A DNA stretch of 64,000 bases from Novosphingobium sp. (GTDB lineage Bacteria > Pseudomonadota > Alphaproteobacteria > Sphingomonadales > Sphingomonadaceae), in NCBI RefSeq assembly GCF_024642085.1, contig NZ_JAHEBV010000005.1, forward strand, positions 62,001 through 126,000, read 5' to 3'. Below are positions 46,948 through 56,799 of the stretch, piece after piece; within the stretch, counting starts at the first letter, position 1; every line of letters begins with the position of its first letter. A program made the translations under genes and the position numbers. The notes beneath the pieces were generated by a model. It ran no database searches and was not told the DNA's origin. It saw only the letters and a program-made list of their open reading frames with translations.

Positions 46948-48908
46948 CCCGGGTACCGTTTGCCCAGGAAATGGCTGAGCGGATTATCACCGCGAAAGCT
47001 GGCCCGGCCCGGGTTCATTGCTTCGTAAACCACGGCATTTTCAAGCACCCGCTGGACGTAGTTGCGGGTTTCCGACAGCGGGATCTTCTCAACCCATTCG
47101 ATCCAGTCAATCGATCCGTTGCGGGGATCGCCATTGGCGCGCAGCCACTTGTTCACATTGCCCGGCCCGGCATTGTAGGCAGCGACCGCCAGCGGATAGG
47201 ACCCGCCATAGTAATCCATCATCCGCGCGTAATAACCGTTGCCCAGCGTCAGATTATAGCCGGCATCCTGGGTCAGCGCGCCGGAATCGTATTCCAGCCC
47301 CATCTTGCCCGCCTGTTCGCGCGCGGTACCGGGCATCAGCTGCATCAACCCGCGCGCCCCGGCATGGCTAATCGCGTTCATGGCGAACTGGCTTTCCTGG
47401 CGGCTGATCGCGTGAACCATCGTCCAGTTGGATCCGGCTGGTACCGGGATCAGCGGGAACGCAATTTTCTGGAAATCGCCGTAACCATCGGCATGCGCGG
47501 ATTGCCCAAGGATAACCCCCAGGTCACGCCGCCCCAGTTCGCGCGCAAGATCGGCGACCATTACGTGATCGACCTCGGTTTCAGCCTGATCGCTGATCTC
47601 GCGGAAAAAGCGCACTGCGGTCGGCCAGTCGGTGTTGCGGGTAACTTCGCGCACGGCCATGGTCAGCGGCCTTGCGTTAAAGGCATTGCGCTGTTGGGTG
47701 GTTGCAGCAGACTTGGGCATGTTGGCATAAGCAGGCAAGCCGCGCCCCAGCCGTTCCAGCGCAAGCATGCCGTAATACTGGTCGGCATAGGCAGCCGCCT
47801 GTTCGAAATAGCGGCTGGCTTCGGATTTGTTTCCGGCCTGGGCCATGGCGCGCCCGGCCCAGTAAAACCCCTTGGACCGGGTTTGCGGGGTGCGGGCCGC
47901 CGCGCCATAACGCCAGAACAGCGGCGCTGCCTGCGCGCCGTTGCCCAGGCTGTTCAGCGCCTTGGTTCCGCCAAGCCACATCAGCGAGGTGTAATCATCG
48001 CGGATCTGGTAGGACAGCTGCGAAATATCGGCGCCCTTGGGAAAACCGTCGTCAATCGCAGCGGCAATGCGCGCCGCGCTGTTTGCATCACCAGCGCGCG
48101 CGGCAGCCAGCAGTTCGGCTACCCATTTGCGCTGATCGCGCGGCAGGCCTGCCAAGGCCGGCCGGTTTGCCACAAACCATGCAGCGCTGGACCCCTGACC
48201 GGACCCGCGCAGCATGCGCGAGCGGTTGTAGACATAACCCGCATCCCTGGCCGAAGCCGGATCGGCAGCGATGCCCACGGTGCTTTCGTCCATGCCCTTG
48301 ACCAAGGCGAGCCGCGCCATGAAGCGGCTGCGTGCCGCCGGCGATACATAGGCCAACTGCCGTTCCGCCTGCGAAGCTGCATTGACCCACAGCAGCGCGT
48401 CCATCCGCGTATCGTGATCGTCGGGTGTCAGCGTTGAGGCCAGCAACGGGAACAGCGCGGCTTCCGCTGCATCGCTCATCGGGCCTCCCCGCCATGCATC
48501 GCGGGCAACGGTCAAAGCATCGGCGCGGCGCAAAGCGTTCACCGCCAGCGCAAAGGCAGCGCGGCCCTGGTTGGTTACCGGCGGGTAGCGATCGAAGTAG
48601 GCGGCAACGCGGCCCGGTTCGGCATATTCACGGTCCAGCGCGCGTTCAGCGTTGAGCCGGAACTTCGCCGCTTCCGGGAAACCCGGATAGGTCATCAAGA
48701 AGCCCGCATAGTCTGCAAAACCGAACTGGTCGCTGGCGTTGAGCTGCTGCCACCGATCGACAGCCTGGCGCATTACACCGATCGAACCGGACTGTACGGC
48801 GATGCGCGCCTGATCCCATTCGGTGCCGTCCTGGGCCTTTGCACAAGAGGGAAGAAAAGCGGCCATTGCGGCCAGTAACGGAAAAGTCATGCGCGTCATG
48901 CTGGACAT
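46944..48908 (-). CDS. Soluble-type lytic murein transglycosylase, second copy
   Basis: A 654-residue periplasmic enzyme with a signal sequence (TFPLLAAMAAFLPSCAKA), which includes a possible lipobox-like PSC. A long helical region of Slt70 type precedes the SLT domain with catalytic E505 (RQESQF) and GARGLMQLMPGTARE, then AVAAYNAGPGNV. The ATG at 48908 fits the signal; it heads the cluster greB-DUF4169-small genes. Unlike the copy at 23934-25718, its N-terminal region is distinct, and the C-terminal end is longer. Confidence 0.93.
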   Translation of the reverse strand: MSSMTRMTFPLLAAMAAFLPSCAKAQDGTEWDQARIAVQSGSIGVMRQAVDRWQQLNASDQFGFADYAGFLMTYPGFPEAAKFRLNAERALDREYAEPGRVAAYFDRYPPVTNQGRAAFALAVNALRRADALTVARDAWRGGPMSDAAEAALFPLLASTLTPDDHDTRMDALLWVNAASQAERQLAYVSPAARSRFMARLALVKGMDESTVGIAADPASARDAGYVYNRSRMLRGSGQGSSAAWFVANRPALAGLPRDQRKWVAELLAAARAGDANSAARIAAAIDDGFPKGADISQLSYQIRDDYTSLMWLGGTKALNSLGNGAQAAPLFWRYGAAARTPQTRSKGFYWAGRAMAQAGNKSEASRYFEQAAAYADQYYGMLALERLGRGLPAYANMPKSAATTQQRNAFNARPLTMAVREVTRNTDWPTAVRFFREISDQAETEVDHVMVADLARELGRRDLGVILGQSAHADGYGDFQKIAFPLIPVPAGSNWTMVHAISRQESQFAMNAISHAGARGLMQLMPGTAREQAGKMGLEYDSGALTQDAGYNLTLGNGYYARMMDYYGGSYPLAVAAYNAGPGNVNKWLRANGDPRNGSIDWIEWVEKIPLSETRNYVQRVLENAVVYEAMNPGRASFRGDNPLSHFLGKRYPG

Positions 48909-49006
48909 TCTGGAAAATTGCTCCTTATCACGCGCTGAATGAAAGCGGCCCCGATTTCGGCGTGTTGGTTTCATTGGCCTATGGCGCAAGTTCAGGGGTA
49001 AAGTCC

Positions 49007-49888
49007 ATGTTTTCCGGCTCGATTCCAGCACTCGTCACACCTTTTCGCGGTGGTGTAATTGATGAAGCGGCATTTCGCCGCCTGATCGACTGGCAGATCG
49101 AAGAGGGGTCGAGCGCGCTGGTTCCCTGCGGCACTACCGGCGAGGCACCGACGCTGGGCAACGATGAACAGCACCGCCTGTTCGGCATCTGCGTGGAACA
49201 GGCAGCGGGCCGCGTACCGGTTATTGCGGGCTGCGGCAGCAACGATACGCAGACCGCCCTGTGGCACATGAAAGAGGCCAAGGCCGCCGGGGCAGATGCG
49301 GCCCTGATGGTTGCCCCGTATTACAACCGGCCCAGCCAGGCCGGCCTTCTGGCGCATTTCAGCTATTTGGCCGAACAGGTCGACCTGCCGATCGTACTTT
49401 ACAATGTGCCGGGCCGCACGGTGACCGACATCATGCCTGAAACCACAATCGAACTGGCGCGCCGATTTCCGGACCGGATCGTCGGGATCAAAGATGCCAG
49501 CGGTGACATGACCCGTCTGACCGCGCACAGGATGGCGCTGGGCAATGGTTTTGCGCAGATCTGCGGCAACGATGACATGGCGCTGCATTACAACGCGGGC
49601 GGAGGCGCCGGCTGCATATCGGTTACCGCCAATGTTGCTCCGCGGCTGTGCGCGGATTTTCAGGCGGCCAGCCTGATGGGCGATAGGGACGCGGCCCATG
49701 CGCTCAACCAGCGGCTGTTCCCGCTGCACCAGGCGCTGTTCACTGACGCGTCTCCTGGCCCGGTCAAATACGCCATGGCCCGCGTGCTCGGCTGGATCAG
49801 TGAAGACGTGCGCCTGCCGTTAATCGCCTGCAGCGCCGCATCGCGCCAGGCGGTTGATGCCGGACTGGCGCACGCCGGGTTGATCTGA
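49007..49888 (+). CDS. dapA: 4-hydroxy-tetrahydrodipicolinate synthase
   Basis: A 293-residue aldolase-fold enzyme that condenses pyruvate with aspartate semialdehyde in lysine and diaminopimelate synthesis. The Schiff-base lysine is K162 (GIKDASGD), Y132 is in LYNVPGRT, and GTTGE (42-46) carries the conserved Thr. The start ATG at 49007 was chosen because the preceding frame is not DapA-like. It supplies diaminopimelate for the peptidoglycan that the neighbouring transglycosylase cuts, although the two genes are divergent. Confidence 0.96.
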   Translation: MFSGSIPALVTPFRGGVIDEAAFRRLIDWQIEEGSSALVPCGTTGEAPTLGNDEQHRLFGICVEQAAGRVPVIAGCGSNDTQTALWHMKEAKAAGADAALMVAPYYNRPSQAGLLAHFSYLAEQVDLPIVLYNVPGRTVTDIMPETTIELARRFPDRIVGIKDASGDMTRLTAHRMALGNGFAQICGNDDMALHYNAGGGAGCISVTANVAPRLCADFQAASLMGDRDAAHALNQRLFPLHQALFTDASPGPVKYAMARVLGWISEDVRLPLIACSAASRQAVDAGLAHAGLI

Positions 49889-49895
49889 CTGCAGT

Positions 49896-50330
49896 TCAAG
49901 CCTGGCGGGTCAACGGTTCCATCGGATGGATGAAATACTTGGCCCACACGTAAGGCCAGGGAATGATGAAATAGGCGATCACGATGCCGACACAATCCTG
50001 AAACAGGCCTTGAAACTCGATGTTCCAGTTGCCGGCAAGCCACGCCCGCAAGGCGATCACGACAAGCCAGATGGTTTTCCACGCGGTTTCATAAAGCATC
50101 AGCGGCAACATTTGCAGTGGATAGCGGATGCCCAGAAGGCTCATCACGGCCAATCCGCCCAGCATTGATTTTGCCAATCCCCATTGCAGCGGCTGTCCGA
50201 GCGATTCGAATATCAGCCGGTACCAGACAAAGCCGCCCATGAAGGTAGCCATCAAGAGAAACAGCAGCCGCATGGCGTTGATCCGCCACATGGCGACGGT
50301 TGGTAGATCGACTGATCGGGTAGTGCTCAT
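49896..50330 (-). CDS. Hypothetical integral membrane protein
   Basis: A 144-residue protein from ATG 50330 (GAGGGG about 9 bases upstream). Four membrane segments are apparent (about 20-42, 55-73, 78-98 and 112-130). The segment LGIRYPLQMLPLMLYETAWK and the WPYVWAKYF near the end look conserved. I recall relatives in bacteria but no function. It is divergent from smpB, sharing a 114-base intergenic region with a candidate promoter and a palindrome. Confidence 0.75.
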   Translation of the reverse strand: MSTTRSVDLPTVAMWRINAMRLLFLLMATFMGGFVWYRLIFESLGQPLQWGLAKSMLGGLAVMSLLGIRYPLQMLPLMLYETAWKTIWLVVIALRAWLAGNWNIEFQGLFQDCVGIVIAYFIIPWPYVWAKYFIHPMEPLTRQA

Positions 50331-50367
50331 CGAAATCAACCCCTCGGCATTTCATCCGTATGATTGG

Positions 50368-50373
50368 TATAAT
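50368..50373 (+). promoter_or_regulatory. Candidate -10 box for smpB
   Basis: A perfect TATAAT lies about 72 bases upstream of the smpB ATG. No good -35 hexamer is seen at 16-18 bases upstream, so the promoter may be weak or factor-dependent. Confidence 0.35.
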
Positions 50374-50398
50374 ACACTAATGCACCGAAATACAAGCT

Positions 50399-50425
50399 GG
50401 ATTGGTTTGAATTTTGCACCAATCC
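50399..50425. promoter_or_regulatory. Palindrome upstream of smpB
   Basis: GGATTGGT (50399-50406) and ACCAATCC (50418-50425) are perfect 8-base inverted arms separated by 11 bases, between the divergent membrane-protein gene and smpB and just downstream of the TATAAT box. It could be an operator or a hairpin in the 5' leader. Confidence 0.5.
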
Positions 50426-50444
50426 GCCTACATGCCGCCTGACC

Positions 50445-50927
50445 ATGGCCCGTCCTGCTTCTGCCCAGTTCGACAAGATCAAAGTCGTCGCCGAAAACCG
50501 GCGCGCGCGGTTTGATTATTATATCGAGGATACGGTCGAGGCCGGGATTGCCCTGACCGGGACCGAGGTAAAAAGCCTGCGCTTTGGCGAAGGTTCGATC
50601 GCGGAATCCTATGCTGAGGTGAAAAACGGTGAGGTCTGGCTGATCAATTCCAATGTGCCCGAGTTCAGCCACGGCAACCGCTATAACCACGAACCCAAAA
50701 GGCCGCGCAAGCTGCTGCTCCACGCGCGCGAGGTTGATCGCTTTACCGGGGCGGTCGAACGCAAGGGCATGACGCTGGTCCCGCTTTCGGTCTATTTCAA
50801 CGGCAGGGGCCGCGCCAAGGTCGAGCTTGCCCTGGCCAAGGGCAAGAACACGGCCGACAAACGCGCGACGATCAAGGAACGCGACTGGAAACGCGAACAG
50901 GCACGCATCATGCGGGACCATAAATGA
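50445..50927 (+). CDS. smpB: SsrA-binding protein (tmRNA-binding)
   Basis: A 160-residue RNA-binding protein needed for ribosome rescue by tmRNA. The OB-like core [20 protein letters not shown] and [18 protein letters not shown] are diagnostic, and the basic C-terminal tail ([15 protein letters not shown]) docks in the ribosome. Its stop overlaps the first DUF2062 gene by 4 bases, placing it at the head of a coupled run reaching cckA. The tmRNA gene itself is not in the window. Confidence 0.96.
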   Translation: MARPASAQFDKIKVVAENRRARFDYYIEDTVEAGIALTGTEVKSLRFGEGSIAESYAEVKNGEVWLINSNVPEFSHGNRYNHEPKRPRKLLLHAREVDRFTGAVERKGMTLVPLSVYFNGRGRAKVELALAKGKNTADKRATIKERDWKREQARIMRDHK

Positions 50928-51472
50928 GCCGGCTGACATCACGCATCCATGCCTGGGGCCAGCGCAACATGCCGACGCGCGAACAGATGGGGCGCAGCCG
51001 GTTGATTCCCAAGGCGGTGCTGCGGTCCGAACTGTGGCGTTTTACCCGCCGCTCAGTCCCTCGCGCAGTGGCGCTGGGGTTGCTGGTCGGTATCCTGCTG
51101 CCGTTCGCGCAGATCATCTTTGCCGCCATTCTCAGCCTTCCGATCCGCGCGAACGTGCCGATTGCGGCTGTGACAACCTTTGTCACCAATCCGTTCACCA
51201 CGCCGCTGATCTGGGCAGCGTCTTACCAGTTGGGCAACATGCTGCTGCACATCGACAATCAGGCGGGCGGGGCGCTCGACCGCCTGTTTGCCCTGACCGA
51301 CATGTGGAGCGCGATCGAATGGCTGACATCTGAAGGCAAGTCGCTGGCGCTGGGCCTGATCGTTGTCTCACTGGTATCGGCTGCGCTGGGGTATATCGCC
51401 TCTGGTGTAATCTGGCGCTGGTGGGTCGGTACCAAGCGCAGGACCGCGCAGCGCCGGGCCCGCGCCCGATGA
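50924..51472 (+). CDS. DUF2062 membrane protein, copy 1
   Basis: A 182-residue inner-membrane protein with a basic N-terminus, [21 protein letters not shown], the short conserved block [12 protein letters not shown] and membrane segments around 55-80 and 140-165, followed by an Arg-rich tail. The NP-FTTP motif is a DUF2062 marker; the function is unknown. It overlaps smpB upstream and copy 2 downstream. Both copies share the order WRF-RRSVPR-NP, so they arose by duplication. Confidence 0.88.
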   Translation: MSRLTSRIHAWGQRNMPTREQMGRSRLIPKAVLRSELWRFTRRSVPRAVALGLLVGILLPFAQIIFAAILSLPIRANVPIAAVTTFVTNPFTTPLIWAASYQLGNMLLHIDNQAGGALDRLFALTDMWSAIEWLTSEGKSLALGLIVVSLVSAALGYIASGVIWRWWVGTKRRTAQRRARAR

Positions 51473-52029
51473 GCGCAGTCATCACCTGGCTGCGCGAGCG
51501 TGTGCCGACGCGTGAACAGCTTGAAACGAACCGCTATGTCAAACCCTTTGCGCACCGCGTGCTGCGGTCCGATCTGTGGCGCTTTAACCGCCGTTCGGTG
51601 CCGCGCGGAATTGCCCTTGGCCTGTTTATCGGCATCCTCATCCCGTTTGCGCACAGCCTGGTTGCCGCGCTGACCGCAGTGTTCGTCAGGGCCAATGTGC
51701 CGGTTGCCATTGCCACCACTTTCACCAGCAATCCGGCAACCTGGGTGCTTATCTTTCCCGCCGCCTACGAAATCGGCAAGACGCTGCTGCACCTTGACCG
51801 GCTGACCGGGGTCGCCCCGATCAGCGAGACGATGCAGCATACCCAGACCGACCACCTGCTGCAGAACCTGACCGGGGCGGGGCTGGAAACTGCGTTCGGG
51901 CTGTTCGTACTGGCGACGGTGGTGGCGTCGGTGGGTTATCTCGCCGCAGGACTGGTCTGGCGGATGATGGTCGCGCGCAAGCGCCGCGCCCGGCTTGTCC
52001 GCGCCCGGATCGAGGAGCCGGCAGGTTGA
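51469..52029 (+). CDS. DUF2062 membrane protein, copy 2
   Basis: A 186-residue tandem paralogue of copy 1 starting at ATG 51469 (overlapping its stop). It retains WRFNRRSVPRGIALGLFIGI and FTSNPATWVLIFPAAYEIG, and has membrane segments near 45-70 and 140-165 and a basic C-terminus. Its stop overlaps the TTG start of cckA. The DUF2062 block preceding cckA suggests that these proteins might act with envelope or cell-cycle signalling; that is inference only. Confidence 0.88.
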   Translation: MSAVITWLRERVPTREQLETNRYVKPFAHRVLRSDLWRFNRRSVPRGIALGLFIGILIPFAHSLVAALTAVFVRANVPVAIATTFTSNPATWVLIFPAAYEIGKTLLHLDRLTGVAPISETMQHTQTDHLLQNLTGAGLETAFGLFVLATVVASVGYLAAGLVWRMMVARKRRARLVRARIEEPAG

Positions 52030-54464
52030 GCCGCCCGGCAGGTATGGCAGCGCCGCGCGGACTGGGCGACCAGCTGGTCGTGGCGCTGGCTGCGGCCTTC
52101 AGCCTGGGTCTGGTCTGGTTCGCCACGCGGCAAGTGCCGGCTGTGGCTGGCTTTGCCGCTGGCCTTGCTGCCCTGGCGGTCATGGTCTGGACGGTCGGCC
52201 GCCCTAAACCGGTCGCCGCCGCTACCGAGACCGAGCTGCCCGACTGGTCTGTCACCGTGGCAGCCATAAACGCTACGGATTGCGCCGTTGCGATCACCGA
52301 TCGGGCCGGCCGCCTGGTCTGCGCCAACGCCCATTACGAGCGCTGGTTTGGCATAGCGCATGCCCCGCCGCGCTTGCCGCTCGACAACCCTTCGCTCGAA
52401 CGACTGGCCAAAGCCGGCCGCTCAGCCTGGCGCGATGGCAAGGCCAGCGCCGACCTGATCGAAGGCGATGGCGGGCGGTGGCGCGCCGCCGTGGTGCGCG
52501 CCGGGCGCGGGGACGACTATCTTGTGTGGACCATTGCAGCTTTGGCCGGCACCGATCTGGTCGCCGAGCTCGTCCCGCACCTGGACGGCAAACTTGGCCG
52601 CGCCCTGTCTCAGGCCGGAATAGCAGCGGCAATCGTCGATCCAGATGGAAAGATCCGCGCCCACAGTGCCGGTTTTGCCCAGCGGGCCACGGGTGAAGCA
52701 GCTGCCTTGCTGACCGGGCAGGACTTTACTGCGCTGCTCCGTCAGGACGATCAGGACCGCCTCAATTGGGCGCGAGACGGCCTGCGCGGGGCGGCCATCA
52801 CCATGTATTACCTTCCCGTCGCCGATCCCGACGCAGCGGTCGAACCCGATTACAATGTCACCCCGTCACTGATGTTGCTGGTAGATAGCGGCTCCGGCCT
52901 TGGCGGGGGCGGCGGTGAAGGCACCGCGGCAGTCCCGCATCTTGAAGCGTTGATTGGATCTCTCCCATTGGGCCTGGCGATGGTTGATCGGGACGGGCGC
53001 ATGTTGTTTGCCAACCCTGCCTTCATGCGGGCGGTGGGGCGAGAGTCCGACACCCCGCCCACCTATCCAACCGATCTGGTAGTGCAGGAGGACAAAGGGC
53101 CCCTGTCCGACGCGATCCGACGCTTTGCCCAAGGCCCTGCCAGCAGCGGCGATATCGCCGTGCGGCTAAAAGGCATGGCGGAAGAGCCCGTATCGCTCAG
53201 TCTCGCTGGCGTGCGCGGTCTTGGTGAAGCCGCTGTCCTGCTGGGCTTGATCGATAGCACCGAAGAAACCCGGCTTAAACGCCAAGTGGCACAGGCGACC
53301 AAGATGCAGGCTGTGGGACAGCTGGCTGGCGGGGTAGCGCATGATTTCAACAATGTTCTTACCGCCATCCTGGGGACTTGCGATCTGATGCTGCTGCGCC
53401 ATACGCCCGGTGATAGCGATTACGACGACATCCAGCAGATCCGCGCTAATTCCAACCGTGCCGCCAGTCTTACGCGCCAACTCCTGGCTTTCAGCCGTCA
53501 GCAAACTCTGCGTCCTGAAGTCATGCAATTGCCCGACGTGGTCAGCGACGTGTCACATCTTTTGAAACGGCTGATCGGGGAAAAAATAAAGCTGGTTGTC
53601 ACGCACGACCGCGATCTGGGAGCCGTCCGGGCCGATCCAACGCAGCTAGAACAGGTTATTGTCAATCTGGCGGTAAATGCCCGCGACGCGATTCAAGCCA
53701 AGGGCGACAGCGGCGGCAAGCTGACTATCGCTACACGCCGTTTTTCTGCCGCCGATGTACGTGCAATGCGCACCGCTATCATGCCGCCTGTGGACTACAC
53801 ATTGCTGGTGGTTGAAGACAGTGGGACCGGGATCCCCGCCGACCATCTTGGCAAGATTTTCGAACCCTTTTTTACGACCAAGGAAACCGGCAAGGGCACC
53901 GGCCTTGGCCTGTCGACCGTTTACGGCATCGTCAAGCAGTCGGGCGGGTTCATCTTTGCCGATAGTGAGCGCGGCAAAGGTACGCGCTTTTCTGTCTACC
54001 TGCCGGTGCACCATCCAAGTGCCGAGGAAATGGCCGCGCCAATAGCTGCGCCCATTGTTGAGCAATCGACCTGGTCGGGCGGCGGACGGATTTTGCTGGT
54101 TGAGGACGAAGATATGGTTCGCGCGGTTGCCGAACGGGCGTTGACCCGCGCTGGCTACACGGTGACAACCGCCAGTGACGGGGACGAAGGTCTCGAAATT
54201 GTTGAAGGCGGTGCCGAGTTTGACCTGATCGTGTCCGATGTCGTCATGCCGGCCATGGACGGTCCAACCATGGCCCGCGAAGTGCGCAAATTGCGTCCCG
54301 ACCTGCCGGTGCTGTTCATGTCCGGATATGCCGAAGAACAGCTCCGCAAGCAGATCGATATCGCCGGCGGAGTCCACTTCCTGCCCAAGCCTTTTTCGGT
54401 CCAGCAAATCGGCGACAAGGTTGGCGCGGTGCTCTCCGCGGCGAAGGGGGACGGGCGGGCCTGA
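52026..54464 (+). CDS. cckA: Cell-cycle hybrid histidine kinase CckA
   Basis: An 812-residue hybrid kinase that in Caulobacter phosphorylates ChpT and so controls CtrA and CpdR. Two N-terminal membrane segments (about 18-55) precede PAS-type regions (about 75-180 and 300-400), a HisKA with H439 ([11 protein letters not shown]), an HATPase domain (about 540-665, [15 protein letters not shown]) and a receiver domain with D738 (IVSDVVMP). The [11 protein letters not shown] segment is characteristic. The start is TTG 52026 with GAGGAG 8 bases upstream, overlapping the second DUF2062 gene. Confidence 0.94.
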   Translation: MSRPAGMAAPRGLGDQLVVALAAAFSLGLVWFATRQVPAVAGFAAGLAALAVMVWTVGRPKPVAAATETELPDWSVTVAAINATDCAVAITDRAGRLVCANAHYERWFGIAHAPPRLPLDNPSLERLAKAGRSAWRDGKASADLIEGDGGRWRAAVVRAGRGDDYLVWTIAALAGTDLVAELVPHLDGKLGRALSQAGIAAAIVDPDGKIRAHSAGFAQRATGEAAALLTGQDFTALLRQDDQDRLNWARDGLRGAAITMYYLPVADPDAAVEPDYNVTPSLMLLVDSGSGLGGGGGEGTAAVPHLEALIGSLPLGLAMVDRDGRMLFANPAFMRAVGRESDTPPTYPTDLVVQEDKGPLSDAIRRFAQGPASSGDIAVRLKGMAEEPVSLSLAGVRGLGEAAVLLGLIDSTEETRLKRQVAQATKMQAVGQLAGGVAHDFNNVLTAILGTCDLMLLRHTPGDSDYDDIQQIRANSNRAASLTRQLLAFSRQQTLRPEVMQLPDVVSDVSHLLKRLIGEKIKLVVTHDRDLGAVRADPTQLEQVIVNLAVNARDAIQAKGDSGGKLTIATRRFSAADVRAMRTAIMPPVDYTLLVVEDSGTGIPADHLGKIFEPFFTTKETGKGTGLGLSTVYGIVKQSGGFIFADSERGKGTRFSVYLPVHHPSAEEMAAPIAAPIVEQSTWSGGGRILLVEDEDMVRAVAERALTRAGYTVTTASDGDEGLEIVEGGAEFDLIVSDVVMPAMDGPTMAREVRKLRPDLPVLFMSGYAEEQLRKQIDIAGGVHFLPKPFSVQQIGDKVGAVLSAAKGDGRA

Positions 54465-54514
54465 TCCACGCAGCGCTTGCGCCCCGCGCGCAAACCTGCT
54501 TCGCCGCGCGCGTC

Positions 54515-55624
54515 ATGGATTCGCGCAAGCTGGCCTTTGTCGATCGCATGCGCGGGATCGCGATCCTGCTGGTGATGGCCATGCACTATCTGCAGGTCTT
54601 TGCCTCGCCGGTGATCCGTGATTGGGGCGAACTCGGCCAGATCGGGGTGCAGGTTTTCTTCGTTGCTTCGGCCTATACCCTTTGCCTGTCTGCCAATCAG
54701 CGCCGGGAAGAGGCGCACCCGGTGCTCAATTTCTATATCCGCCGCTATTTCCGCATTGCGCCGCTCTATTATCTGGGTATCGCGTTTTATGCCTGGATGT
54801 TCACCATTAGCGGGGAAGGGGCGCCCTATACACCCGGCAATATCGTCGCCAACCTGGTGTTCGTTCACGGTCTGGTTCCGGCGGCCAACAATAACGTCGT
54901 TCCTGGCGGCTGGACCATCGGCACCGAGATGTTGTTCTACCTTCTGTTCCCAGCACTGTTCCCGACGCTGAGTACAGCTTGGAATCGTTGGGGGGTGAAG
55001 GCGCTTTGCGCGTTTCTCGCTATCAGCTTCGCTTTGGCAATAAGTTGGCAGATGTTGTTCCGCCTTCATTTTGGTGCATGGCTGCCCAACAATGGGTTCG
55101 CCTATGGCGCAATCATCAACCAGGCCCCGGTTTTTGCATGCGGCATGGCTTGGTTTTTTGCCGTCTCGCGGGGTGGGCTCGGGATTAACGCCAGGCGCGA
55201 CTGGGCGCTGGCGTGTGTCGTAGCTGTGGCGTGTTTGCTGATTCTCGGGTTGGAACAGCGTCCATTCTACGGGTTCATTCCCGCACTGGCCGGTTTGGGC
55301 GCCGTTGCCCTTGGCAATGCCCTGCGTGCAGATCCTCGCGAAGGTGGCTGGCTGGCCGCGATCGGCAAGGTCAGCTTCAGCCTCTACATTATCCATTTCG
55401 CGCTGGTCTGGCGCCCGTCGGCCTGGCTGCTTAAGGCCATGGCCGGAACGCCGTGGCTTCAAGAAGCCGCATTGGTTCCGCTGTTTGCGGCCGAAGTTGC
55501 AGTGCTTTATGCTTTTGCGCGCCTTACGTGGATATGTGTGGAACAACCGGCCAACCGGCTGGCCCGAAGCCTGATCGAACGCTATGACAATTCCAAGGAA
55601 ACCGCCATTTCAGCGGTTTCCTGA
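54515..55624 (+). CDS. Acyltransferase-3 family membrane protein
   Basis: A 369-residue multi-pass inner-membrane protein with about ten hydrophobic segments. The N-terminal FVDRMRGIAILLVMAMHYLQ and FFVASAYTLCLS, with RYFRIAPLYYLG, are typical of family-3 acyltransferases that O-acetylate or acylate surface sugars. Its acceptor is unknown and no polysaccharide cluster is nearby. Part of its second half is less GC-rich than the neighbours. A strong hairpin (55596-55622) lies at its stop codon. Confidence 0.87.
   Translation: MDSRKLAFVDRMRGIAILLVMAMHYLQVFASPVIRDWGELGQIGVQVFFVASAYTLCLSANQRREEAHPVLNFYIRRYFRIAPLYYLGIAFYAWMFTISGEGAPYTPGNIVANLVFVHGLVPAANNNVVPGGWTIGTEMLFYLLFPALFPTLSTAWNRWGVKALCAFLAISFALAISWQMLFRLHFGAWLPNNGFAYGAIINQAPVFACGMAWFFAVSRGGLGINARRDWALACVVAVACLLILGLEQRPFYGFIPALAGLGAVALGNALRADPREGGWLAAIGKVSFSLYIIHFALVWRPSAWLLKAMAGTPWLQEAALVPLFAAEVAVLYAFARLTWICVEQPANRLARSLIERYDNSKETAISAVS
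55596..55622 (+). terminator. 10-bp hairpin at the acyltransferase stop codon
   Basis: AGGAAACCGC and GCGGTTTCCT enclose a 7-base loop; the stem runs into the TGA stop at 55622-55624. No U-run follows (GAAAAATAG), so it is either a weak terminator or a 3'-end stabilising hairpin. It separates the cckA/acyltransferase unit from recA. Confidence 0.6.
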
Positions 55625-55633
55625 AAAATAGTT

Positions 55634-55648
55634 GTTCCCCCCTTGTTC
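55634..55648 (+). promoter_or_regulatory. LexA box upstream of recA (GTTC-N7-GTTC)
   Basis: GTTC at 55634-55637 and GTTC at 55645-55648 are separated by exactly 7 bases (CCCCCTT), the direct-repeat SOS box of alphaproteobacteria. It sits 71 bases upstream of the recA ATG. The second GTTC also pairs with GAAC at 55654-55657, so a short palindrome is nested in the operator. Confidence 0.8.
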
Positions 55649-55719
55649 TATCAGAACAAATTAGGTACACCGACTTCAGTTGACCTCCAGGGTCGGCTGG
55701 TTAGGCAAGGGGACGTATC

Positions 55720-56787
55720 ATGGCTGCACAGCTCAAGCTGATTCAGGAAGGTAAGGAAACAATGGACCGTCAGAAGGCGCTCGAAGCGGCGCTGGCGCAG
55801 ATCGACCGCGCATTTGGCAAGGGCAGCGCGATGAAGCTTGGCTCGAAGGAAGCGATGGAGGTTGAAGCGATCTCCACCGGTTCACTTGGGCTCGACATCG
55901 CGCTTGGTATCGGCGGACTGCCACGCGGCCGCGTGATCGAAGTCTACGGGCCGGAAAGCTCGGGCAAGACCACCCTGGCCCTCCACGTTATTGCTGAAGC
56001 ACAGAAGGGCGGCGGCACCGCTGCTTTTATCGACGCGGAACACGCGCTTGATCCGGTTTATGCCAAGAAGCTGGGCGTCAATATTGATGAACTGATCGTC
56101 TCGCAGCCCGACACTGGTGAACAGGCGCTGGAAATTACAGATACCCTGGTCCGGTCCAATGCGGTCGATGTGCTGGTGGTCGATTCGGTTGCCGCACTGG
56201 TCCCCCGCGCCGAAATCGAAGGCGAAATGGGCGATAGCCACGTCGGTCTCCAAGCCCGTTTGATGAGCCAGTCCTTGCGCAAGCTGACCGGTTCGATCAG
56301 CCGTTCGCGCTGCATGGTGATCTTCATCAACCAGCTGCGCATGAAAATCGGCGTGATGTACGGCAATCCGGAAACCACCACTGGCGGCAACGCTCTCAAG
56401 TTCTATGCATCGGTCCGGCTCGACATTCGCCGCACTGGCCAGATCAAGGACAGGGACGATATCGTCGGCAACGCGACGCGAGTCAAAGTGGTCAAGAACA
56501 AGGTTGCTCCGCCGTTCAAGCAGGTTGAGTTCGACATCATGTACGGCGAAGGAATTTCCAAGATTGGCGAAATCCTCGACCTCGGAGTTAAGGCCGGGAT
56601 TGTCGAGAAATCCGGTGCATGGTTCTCATACGATTCGATCCGAATTGGACAGGGCCGTGAAAACGCCAAGACTTACCTCAAGGAAAATCCACAAATCTGC
56701 GACCGGCTGGAGGCTGCGATCCGCGGCCAGACCGAAGGTCTGTCGGGTGAGATGATGACGGGTCCGGACGCGGACGACGATATCTGA
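55720..56787 (+). CDS. recA: Recombinase A
   Basis: A 355-residue recombinase and SOS co-protease. Walker A is GPESSGKT (77-84), followed by the LexA-cleavage and DNA-binding loops ([34 protein letters not shown]) and an acidic C-terminus (GPDADDDI). The ATG at 55720 gives [13 protein letters not shown]; an internal ATG at 55762 would also be in frame. It is preceded by a LexA box and followed by three hairpins and an intrinsic terminator. Confidence 0.98.
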   Translation: MAAQLKLIQEGKETMDRQKALEAALAQIDRAFGKGSAMKLGSKEAMEVEAISTGSLGLDIALGIGGLPRGRVIEVYGPESSGKTTLALHVIAEAQKGGGTAAFIDAEHALDPVYAKKLGVNIDELIVSQPDTGEQALEITDTLVRSNAVDVLVVDSVAALVPRAEIEGEMGDSHVGLQARLMSQSLRKLTGSISRSRCMVIFINQLRMKIGVMYGNPETTTGGNALKFYASVRLDIRRTGQIKDRDDIVGNATRVKVVKNKVAPPFKQVEFDIMYGEGISKIGEILDLGVKAGIVEKSGAWFSYDSIRIGQGRENAKTYLKENPQICDRLEAAIRGQTEGLSGEMMTGPDADDDI

Positions 56788-56799
56788 TTGCCCAGAACT

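Noticed and set aside
46971..48437. Long plus-strand frame (about 490 codons) across the second lytic transglycosylase
   Set aside because: Antisense to a well-supported enzyme; composition Gln/Arg/His-rich as expected of a shadow frame.
54155..55546. Long minus-strand frame (about 460 codons) spanning cckA and the acyltransferase
   Set aside because: Crosses two real genes on the other strand and shows no domain.
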